In this document: positions 26,645 to 33,641 of the stretch, one piece after another | Layout of the letters: each line of letters opens with the position of its first letter | How positions within the stretch are numbered: the first letter of the stretch is position 1 | Assembly: GCA_903961015.1 (NCBI GenBank) | Contig: CAJCCX010000237.1 | Coordinates: 1-33,641 of the forward strand | DNA from: an uncultured bacterium | GTDB lineage: Bacteria > Planctomycetota > Phycisphaerae > Phycisphaerales > SM1A02 | DNA length: 33,641 bases | Direction of reading: 5' to 3' | Position numbers and translations under genes: made by a program | Notes under the pieces: generated by a model | What the model saw: only the letters and a program-made list of their open reading frames with translations | What the model was told of the DNA's origin: nothing | Databases searched by the model: none

Positions 26645-26821
26645 AGTCGATAATGGGCGGATAAAGTTGAAGTTTTTAAGGCAAGATCGGTGTCGCGGAA
26701 ACCTTCAGTTTCTGGCAACGCCAATGTTACATCGGTGCTAAAGTGATGTTCAATTTATTGGTTGGAGACCTGAGCAAAACACGGAGATTCGGTGTTGCAA
26801 AGTACGACAGAAGAAAATGTA

Positions 26822-27796
26822 ATGGTCCTTGAAGAGGATCTTGTTGTTGGAAACGACATCCATGACCTTGGCGATCCGAAAGACACCGTTCAGGAAGAAT
26901 CGCCACTCTCAAAAGGGCAAATGCATCTGGCCATGTTGGCGGCAGTCGCCTTGCCACCGCTCGGACTCTTGGCGGCGATGTATTTCCTTTGGGGCGGGAT
27001 GTTCAGCTGGTTAAATCTCTCGATGATGATTGCTCTTTATATAGCAACCGGGCTTGGAATCACGATTGGATATCACCGGATGTTCACCCACAAGGCGTTC
27101 GTAGCACCAAAGCCCATTGCAATTTTCTTCATGATCTTGGGCGGTATGGCCGCTCAAGGGCCGCTCGTTTGGTGGGTCGGAACCCATCGCAAGCACCATC
27201 ACTATTCGGATCACGACCATGATCCTCATTCGCCGCACGCAAGTCGCAAGCCGGGCGTTGTTGGTTGGGTCGTAGGTTTTATGCACGCTCATATTGGATG
27301 GCTCTTCAGCAGTACTGGTGATAGCAATTATCGATACGTGCCAGATCTGTTGGCGGACAAGACGATCATGCGCGTGAATAATCTTTTTCCAGTGTGGGTC
27401 GCTCTTGGCTTGGCGATACCGGCGATTATTGGTGGACTCGTCACAATGTCGTGGACTGGTGCAGCACTTGGATTCTTATGGGGAGGGCTCGTACGCATGT
27501 TCCTCTTGCATCACTCGACTTGGAGCATCAATTCAATCTGTCACGTTTGGGGATGGCGCGACTATCGCTCGGGTGATGAGAGTCGAAATAATCCAGTGAT
27601 GGGAATTCTTTCCTTCGGTGAAGGTTGGCATAATAATCATCACGCGTTTCCTTCGAGCGCTCGACACGGTCTGAAGTGGTGGCAGTTCGATGCAAGTTGG
27701 GTCATCATTCGATCGCTCCAAATTGTTGGCTTGGCAAGCAAGGTTCGACTTCCTACCAAGGAGCGAATGGACGCTCGGCGCCGTAATCCTGCGTGA
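26822..27796 (+). CDS. Acyl-CoA/fatty acid desaturase (delta-9 type)
   Basis: Histidine boxes [23 protein letters not shown]; start uncertain (GTG 26792 or ATG 26822). Confidence 0.9.
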   Translation: MVLEEDLVVGNDIHDLGDPKDTVQEESPLSKGQMHLAMLAAVALPPLGLLAAMYFLWGGMFSWLNLSMMIALYIATGLGITIGYHRMFTHKAFVAPKPIAIFFMILGGMAAQGPLVWWVGTHRKHHHYSDHDHDPHSPHASRKPGVVGWVVGFMHAHIGWLFSSTGDSNYRYVPDLLADKTIMRVNNLFPVWVALGLAIPAIIGGLVTMSWTGAALGFLWGGLVRMFLLHHSTWSINSICHVWGWRDYRSGDESRNNPVMGILSFGEGWHNNHHAFPSSARHGLKWWQFDASWVIIRSLQIVGLASKVRLPTKERMDARRRNPA

Positions 27797-27800
27797 CGGA

Positions 27801-28646
27801 ATGTTCACGAATATCGCTGTTTATAAGTTTGCACCGCTTTCCGACTTGGAAACACTTCGTGAAAAATTGCAGGGAATTTGCCGTGATTGCGAATTGAAAG
27901 GAACAATTTTATTGAGCCCTGAGGGGATCAATTTGTTTGTTGCTGGAACTCAGAGCAGTATCCAAACCTTGTTGACGGAATTGAGGTCGATCACAGGATT
28001 TGAAGACCTCAATCCGAAGGAAAGCTTCAGCGAGAATCAACCCTTTCGTCGCATGCTTGTCAGATTGAAGAAAGAAATCATTGCATTTGGCGTCGAAGGA
28101 ATTGAACCAGGGAAAAAGTCTTCGGCAAAAATTTCCGCCCAGACACTGAGGCAGTGGATTGACGAGGGCAAACCGTTGACGCTGCTCGACACGCGCAACG
28201 ATTATGAAATTCGTATGGGGACTTTCGAGGGAGCCATCCCCGCGGGCGTTGAGCACTTTCGAGATTTCCCAAATGCAGTCGAAAAGCTTTCACCCGAGTT
28301 GAAAGAGCGAACAATCGTGATGTTCTGCACAGGAGGTATTCGCTGCGAGAAGGCGGGTCCATTTATGGAGCGCGCAGGATTTCAGAATGTCTTTCAACTT
28401 GATGGCGGCATTCTCAAATATTTCGAGGAGTGCGGCGGAGCGCATTACAAAGGCGATTGCTTTGTATTCGATCGGCGCGTGTGCGTTGATTCACAATTGT
28501 GCGAAACCTCGGCCGCAATTTGTTTCAGTTGCCAGATGCCGTTGACCGAACAAGAGCAGCGACACCCACACTATCTCGTTGGAGAAACGTGTCCATTCTG
28601 CCATCCATCTCGCGAGCCTTCGAACGAATCCACAGCTGGTTTCTGA
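27801..28646 (+). CDS. trhO: Rhodanese-domain tRNA uridine(34) hydroxylase (TrhO/YceA family)
   Basis: From M at 27801: [47 protein letters not shown]-terminal Cys-rich ICFSCQMPL...CPFCH. Confidence 0.9.
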   Translation: MFTNIAVYKFAPLSDLETLREKLQGICRDCELKGTILLSPEGINLFVAGTQSSIQTLLTELRSITGFEDLNPKESFSENQPFRRMLVRLKKEIIAFGVEGIEPGKKSSAKISAQTLRQWIDEGKPLTLLDTRNDYEIRMGTFEGAIPAGVEHFRDFPNAVEKLSPELKERTIVMFCTGGIRCEKAGPFMERAGFQNVFQLDGGILKYFEECGGAHYKGDCFVFDRRVCVDSQLCETSAAICFSCQMPLTEQEQRHPHYLVGETCPFCHPSREPSNESTAGF

Positions 28647-28698
28647 GCAGACTGCAGCCGTTCGAGCGAAAATGAATAGAGCCTTTATGATGAAGTAA

Positions 28699-29409
28699 AT
28701 GCACAGCCAAAGATATTCTTCGAGCGCTCCCAACTCTTACAACTCATTGTGCTCCAACCATTCGATCGCAATCGCAGCGATTGGCTGTCTTACTGTTGGA
28801 GGCCTCGTAGATATTGCGACAGGCGAAACGCTGAGTATGACCGAGAATTCGCCGACGTCACTCGTCATCATCTTTCGTGCTTTGGACTTGTACGCCAGTC
28901 CGCTCGGGCTATTGTGTATTGTCGTTGCAACATTTTTTTGGTTTCGCGGCTCGAAGAAATTCCTCAGGTGGTTTGACATTGTCTTGGCTCTCGCAATGAT
29001 TGCGCTGCTCAACAATCTTGCAGGGCTGATCGTGTCGATCTTCGACCCAAAGGTGAAAGCTGCCTATCTATTGCTTTCTGCGAGCTTGGTTTACATAGAA
29101 AATATCGTTGTTTTCGTGGCGTTTTATTGGAGATTCGACCATCAATGGCAGGAACGAATTTCTGCAGGAGAAAAAACGATTCCTGCTGTTCTGTTTCCCC
29201 AAAATACGATTTCCCAAGATTTGTTGCATGGTTGGCGTCCAAGTTTTATAGATTATTTATTTTTATCGTTCAATACGGCAAGCACATTTGGCCCAACGCT
29301 TCCCATCCCACTTCGCCCATCAATCCATATCGGAATGATGATGCAAGTCTCCATTGCAATGGCGGTCTTGATCATGATCGCTGCTCGCGCAATCGGCTTG
29401 ATTGCCTGA
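28699..29409 (+). CDS. Integral membrane protein, possibly DUF1345/two-TM-channel-like
   Basis: 236 aa; hydrophobic segments; pore-like string DYLFLSFNTASTFGPT. Confidence 0.6.
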   Translation: MHSQRYSSSAPNSYNSLCSNHSIAIAAIGCLTVGGLVDIATGETLSMTENSPTSLVIIFRALDLYASPLGLLCIVVATFFWFRGSKKFLRWFDIVLALAMIALLNNLAGLIVSIFDPKVKAAYLLLSASLVYIENIVVFVAFYWRFDHQWQERISAGEKTIPAVLFPQNTISQDLLHGWRPSFIDYLFLSFNTASTFGPTLPIPLRPSIHIGMMMQVSIAMAVLIMIAARAIGLIA

Positions 29410-29462
29410 TCTCTTGATTGCGTAACCCTAAAATTCTTTTTGGATGAACAATTGCGCGAAGA

Positions 29463-30773
29463 TCAGTTCGTAGCACTTTTCAGTACACGTTCGACTGCAG
29501 CCAAGTTTGCATCGATTTCAATGGGCGCCCTGGGATGCGGATGAGGATGCGGATGCGGAGAATGTGCATCGCTTGTCAATATTTTTTCTGGATCCTTCAG
29601 AACGTGCCCAGTCAGCATTGTGACAACGCTTTCTCCAGGCTTGATCACGCCTCGTGCTACAAGAGCCTTGACTCCTGCGACACTTGCCGCACTTGCAGGT
29701 TCGCAGCCGACACCGCTTGCATCAATGACAGACTTTGCTTCCATGATCGCTTCGTCGCTGACAGCGGCAACAACGCCGTTGGTGAATCGAATCGCAGCAA
29801 CACCGCGATCCCATGATGCTGGATCGCCGATGCGAATTGCAGTTGCAATTGTTTCTGCACGAACGCGGTGTCGGTTTGCAAAATCTTCTGCGAATGCATG
29901 TGCAAATGGCGCGGCACCGCTTGCTTGAACAGAAAGCAAGCGAGGAATTTTTTCGATCAGTCCAAGTTCGTGCGCTTCACGCAGTGCCTTTCCGAATGCG
30001 GATGTATTCCCGAGATTGCCCGCAGGAAGCGCAATCCAATCAGGCGGATTCCATCCGCACTGTTGAAGCAGTTCGAAGATGATTGTCTTCTGGCCTTCGA
30101 TGCGAAATGGATTAAGCGAGTTGCCTAAGTACACGCCGAGCGACTGCGCAGATTCGCGTACGAGTCGGAGGCAATCATCAAAGTCGCCGCGCACCAATAA
30201 GGTTCGTGCGCCATACGCAACTGTTTGCGCAAGTTTTCCCATGGAAATTCTGCCAACTGGAACCATCACCAGCGCAGGGATTCCAGCATGTGCCGCATAA
30301 GAGGCGAGCGAACTGCTGGTGTTTCCAGTTGAAGCGCAGGCAATTGCAGTTGCACCGCATCGACGCGCTTGCGTGACGGCGACAGTCATACCGCGATCTT
30401 TGAATGATCCAGTTGGATTATGACCTTCATGTTTCATGCGCAGCGAATCGATTCCGGCATAATGAGATATAGCCTTGCGTTGCAAGAGTGGCGTATTGCC
30501 TTCAGGATGCGAAACGATCGACGCATCATCGGTCGGCAGTACGAGTTCGCGAAAGCGCCACACTCCAGATTGTTCGATCGCTGTTCCGCGCATCGCATGA
30601 TCGCTTGCGCGAGTATCAAACAATTTCTGAAGCGCTGCGCCTCGAGCGGGAGGCGATGCGGGAGTAATGTCCAGCAATCCGTCGCATTGTGGGCACGTCG
30701 CATGTGGCGTGCGATCACTCAGCGTTTTACCACATGATGCGCAAGCGATAATCATTGAATTGTTGACAGTCAT
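29463..30773 (-). CDS. thrC: Threonine synthase
   Basis: 436 aa; PLP motif HEGHNPTGSFKDRGMTVAV, ACASTGNTSSSLASYAA, N-terminal zinc-ribbon-like CASCGKTLSDRTPHATCPQC. Confidence 0.92.
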   Translation of the reverse strand: MTVNNSMIIACASCGKTLSDRTPHATCPQCDGLLDITPASPPARGAALQKLFDTRASDHAMRGTAIEQSGVWRFRELVLPTDDASIVSHPEGNTPLLQRKAISHYAGIDSLRMKHEGHNPTGSFKDRGMTVAVTQARRCGATAIACASTGNTSSSLASYAAHAGIPALVMVPVGRISMGKLAQTVAYGARTLLVRGDFDDCLRLVRESAQSLGVYLGNSLNPFRIEGQKTIIFELLQQCGWNPPDWIALPAGNLGNTSAFGKALREAHELGLIEKIPRLLSVQASGAAPFAHAFAEDFANRHRVRAETIATAIRIGDPASWDRGVAAIRFTNGVVAAVSDEAIMEAKSVIDASGVGCEPASAASVAGVKALVARGVIKPGESVVTMLTGHVLKDPEKILTSDAHSPHPHPHPHPRAPIEIDANLAAVERVLKSATN

Positions 30774-31732
30774 GCGTCCCTTACGATAGCCCCTTGTGTG
30801 TCGATTTCACAGATGCGAACCGTGCAATCCAGTCCAGCGCGTGCATAAGCATTTTGCATCGCTTGAACGATCTTGGAAGCAGTCGCTTCGCTGTCGCAAA
30901 GAGCGAATGCAGTTGGACCAGCACCCGAAATAGAAACTCCCAGCGCGCCAGCATCAATAGCGGCGACTTTCGCATCCGCGAAACCTGGCAGAAGGGGAGT
31001 TCGCGCAGGTTCTGCGATGCGATCATCCATTGCTCGCCCAAGCAGAGCGAGATCACCTGAGTGACACGCTGAAACGATTGCTGCAACTTGCGCTAACTGA
31101 TGGACCACGATGGACCGCGGTACTTCGATGGGCAGAACGCTGCGTGCTCTGGTTGTTGTGAGTTGTTGCGCTGGAGTTGCAAGCACAATTCGAAGGCCTG
31201 CAGGCGCTGGAATCTTCACAACTTCAATCGGGTCGAGCGAACGAACAAGAACGATGCCGCCAAGAAGTGAAGGTGCAATATTGTCAAGATGCCGTCCTGC
31301 AACGGTCTCTTCACCTTCGAGAGCGCAGGTCAACAATTCATTTTGTGTAAGTCCAGAACCAACTGGCCAGATCAGCGCATTTGCTGCGACTGCTCCTGCG
31401 ACAGCAGATGCTGCGCTTCCACCTTGACCGCCAGAAAGTGGAAGACCTTTCTTGATTGTGATCGCGATGCCCGGATGCGACATGCGCATTCCACGCATTG
31501 CCGCTGCGCGCATGACAGAAGCAGCTGCGATCGACGCAGTATTTTTCGACGGATCTGTCGGCAATTGTGGATGACCCGCATCGATGATCGTGATGCCTGC
31601 AGTCTGCGACCACTCGGCGATCACTTCGTCACGCGCACCGGTCAATGCACATCCAAGCACATCAAGTCCTGGTCCCAGATTTCCAATTCCGCCTGGAACC
31701 GAAACGATGACACGCATGCATGGAGCACTCAT
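30770..31732 (-). CDS. thrB: Homoserine kinase
   Basis: 320 aa GHMP kinase; PGGIGNLGPGLDVLGCAL, GLPLSGGQGGSAASAVAGA; ATGA overlaps on both sides. Confidence 0.92.
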   Translation of the reverse strand: MSAPCMRVIVSVPGGIGNLGPGLDVLGCALTGARDEVIAEWSQTAGITIIDAGHPQLPTDPSKNTASIAAASVMRAAAMRGMRMSHPGIAITIKKGLPLSGGQGGSAASAVAGAVAANALIWPVGSGLTQNELLTCALEGEETVAGRHLDNIAPSLLGGIVLVRSLDPIEVVKIPAPAGLRIVLATPAQQLTTTRARSVLPIEVPRSIVVHQLAQVAAIVSACHSGDLALLGRAMDDRIAEPARTPLLPGFADAKVAAIDAGALGVSISGAGPTAFALCDSEATASKIVQAMQNAYARAGLDCTVRICEIDTQGAIVRDA

Positions 31733-33641
31733 GATGCCACCACACGAAGAAGATCATTCAACACGCCTGCAGCAGTCACTGCTGGACCAGCTCCCGGACC
31801 AGAGATGACCAGCGAATTCTCGCGGTATCTCGTAGTTGTGAAGACGAACTGATTGTCTGTGCCACTGAGCGAACCAAGCGAACTCGATTGCGGCACACTG
31901 AGCAGTCCAACTCGCACGGATGCTCGTGTGACCGAGGCGCAATAGCGAAGAACATCTCCCTTTGCAGTCGCCACTTCGACGCGCTGGGTCCATGCATCAT
32001 CAAGCGTACGGAGTTGAGTCATGAAATCTTTGAGCGATACTTCGCGCAGAGCAGATGGCACAAGCGATTCGACGGCAACATTCGCTAGTTCTCCTTGATA
32101 TCCAAGCATGCGACCTAAGATGATCGCTTTGCGTGCGACATCGCATCCCGAAAGATCTTCGCGCGGGTCTGGTTCGGTGTATCCCAGTTTCATGGCTCCG
32201 CGCAATGCATCAGAAAACTTCCGTCCTCGTCCAAGTTCACTGAAGAGATATCCCATCGTTCCCGAAGGACACGCCAAGATGCTCAAGATCCGATCGCCAG
32301 AGGCAATCAATTTTTCGGCTGTATCGATGATCGGCAGTCCTGCGCCAACAGTTGCTTCGTGAAGAACCTGACGACCATTCGTTCGCGCATCTCGAAGAAT
32401 TGCGCGAGCAGAAGCATTGTCGAGCGCAAGCGGAATTTTATTCGCAATCACCAAGTCGATCCCGTTGGCGATGGCACTGAGCAGCGGCTCGCGTGTATCG
32501 CCGCTTGAGACATCGACAAGCACAGGTCGTGTCAACGCGTAAGAGGCAAGATGTCGAACTGCGTCGAGTGGCGTTCCAATATGCACGCCCGATATTTCCT
32601 TGAGTGATCCTCCGCGCTTCTTCGCCAATACGATCGCTTTCAGACGATTTGCTGAGAATCCACGCGATTGAAAAATAAATCCTGTTGTATCAATGACCGC
32701 AACGATTCGCAAAACGGATCTCTCTCGAAGTGGTAACGATTCAATTTGATCGAGTAGCTCTCGTCCAATGCGACCGCAACCCATCAAGATCACATCGGCT
32801 CCGTGGCGACGAACCGTGCGACCTCCACCAACTTTATCCAGCCTGAATGTGGCATGAATTGCGCGCAGTGCGCTTGGGACACTCTCGGTGTTCACCACAA
32901 ATGAAATGTTCCGTTCAGAGGAACCCTGTGCGATTGCGATCACATTGACTTGCGCATCTGCAATTGACCCCAAGACTCGAGCGGCGGTTCCTGGCGTGCG
33001 TGCCATGCCGACTCCGACCACTGCGACTGTCGCGACTCCCATCAAGACTTCGACCGAGTCAATTTCTCCACGTTCCAGTTCATCAGCAAACGCAGCCCTC
33101 AATTGTGTTTCTGCAGCAGCGGCTGCATGTTCAGGAACTGTGAAGCAAATCGAATGTTCAGAAGATGCCTGTGAAATCAGCGAGACAGATATGCCGCCAT
33201 TGGCAAGCGCGCCAAATGTTCGAGCAGCGATGCCAGGTACGCCCAGCATTCCGTTGCCGGCCACTGTCACGAGTGCTTGAGAAGTCATCGCAGAAAGCGC
33301 ACGCACAGGAGAGCCCGCAACAGATCGACCGTGGGCAATTTCAGTTCCGTCAGCATCTGGATCTGCGAATGGACGAATGCGAAGCGTCGTGCCAAGAGTC
33401 AACGGAATCAAAGCGCGCGGATGCAGCACTTTTGCACCGTAATAAGCCAGTTCCGAAGCTTCGCGTGGATCAAGTTGAGGAACGATGCGCGCTTCAGGAA
33501 CAATGCGTGGATCTGCTGTCAGAAATCCGCGGACATCTTTCCAAAGTGTCACTTCATTTGCAGTAAGGACTCGAGCGATGACCGTTGCGGTCAAATCAGA
33601 ACCTCCGCGGCCAAGTGTCACCACCGAATTTTCTTTGCCTA
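31729..33641 (-). CDS. thrA: Bifunctional aspartate kinase / homoserine dehydrogenase, 5' end beyond the window
   Basis: NSVVTLGRGGSDLTA, GAKVLHPRALIPL, two ACT-like segments, then homoserine dehydrogenase VILMGCGRIGRELL and ATVGAGLPIIDTAEKL; open at the right edge. Confidence 0.9.
   Translation of the reverse strand, partial: GKENSVVTLGRGGSDLTATVIARVLTANEVTLWKDVRGFLTADPRIVPEARIVPQLDPREASELAYYGAKVLHPRALIPLTLGTTLRIRPFADPDADGTEIAHGRSVAGSPVRALSAMTSQALVTVAGNGMLGVPGIAARTFGALANGGISVSLISQASSEHSICFTVPEHAAAAAETQLRAAFADELERGEIDSVEVLMGVATVAVVGVGMARTPGTAARVLGSIADAQVNVIAIAQGSSERNISFVVNTESVPSALRAIHATFRLDKVGGGRTVRRHGADVILMGCGRIGRELLDQIESLPLRERSVLRIVAVIDTTGFIFQSRGFSANRLKAIVLAKKRGGSLKEISGVHIGTPLDAVRHLASYALTRPVLVDVSSGDTREPLLSAIANGIDLVIANKIPLALDNASARAILRDARTNGRQVLHEATVGAGLPIIDTAEKLIASGDRILSILACPSGTMGYLFSELGRGRKFSDALRGAMKLGYTEPDPREDLSGCDVARKAIILGRMLGYQGELANVAVESLVPSALREVSLKDFMTQLRTLDDAWTQRVEVATAKGDVLRYCASVTRASVRVGLLSVPQSSSLGSLSGTDNQFVFTTTRYRENSLVISGPGAGPAVTAAGVLNDLLRVVAS

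Noticed and set aside
1-33641. CRISPR arrays, toxin-antitoxin or phage-defence islands
   Set aside because: No regularly spaced repeats, Cas, reverse transcriptase or defence-type gene sets were seen; the lone DUF4143 ATPase is not enough to call a defence system.

Overview
The window reads as ordinary-density chromosomal DNA from a planctomycete, probably Phycisphaerae-like (inferred from GC-type dockerin tails, a PEP-CTERM-like VPAPGALALLACAG...RRRR tail and a type II prepilin). Main content: a DUF4143-type AAA ATPase; a paired SMR transporter operon; tRNA-Pro(UGG) with an unusual downstream partial duplication; secreted and lipoprotein genes, including a formylglycine-generating-enzyme-like lipoprotein; a large RCC1-repeat protein with an embedded SGNH-hydrolase-like segment and dockerin tail; a deoxysugar (fucose/rhamnose) catabolic operon; a tightly overlapped methyltransferase / FAD-oxidoreductase / type III PKS operon; an APC permease; a TlpA-like redoxin; a choice-of-anchor-I-like beta-propeller gene divergent from a lamin-tail-like dockerin protein that is translationally coupled to a prepilin; a PEP-CTERM-like protein; fumC; a fatty acid desaturase; trhO; a membrane protein; and a thrA-thrB-thrC operon cut by the right edge. 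I saw no CRISPR array, transposase, integrase or rRNA. The most interesting leads are: (i) symmetric 11-bp-phased CTGAAC direct repeats in a divergent promoter, resembling PhoB-type boxes, plus four phased TTCAC repeats nearby; (ii) the RCC1/SGNH/dockerin architecture; (iii) the compact type III PKS cluster; (iv) the duplicated tRNA-Pro 3' end with repeated hairpins. All functional assignments come from reading motifs by eye; no database search was run.
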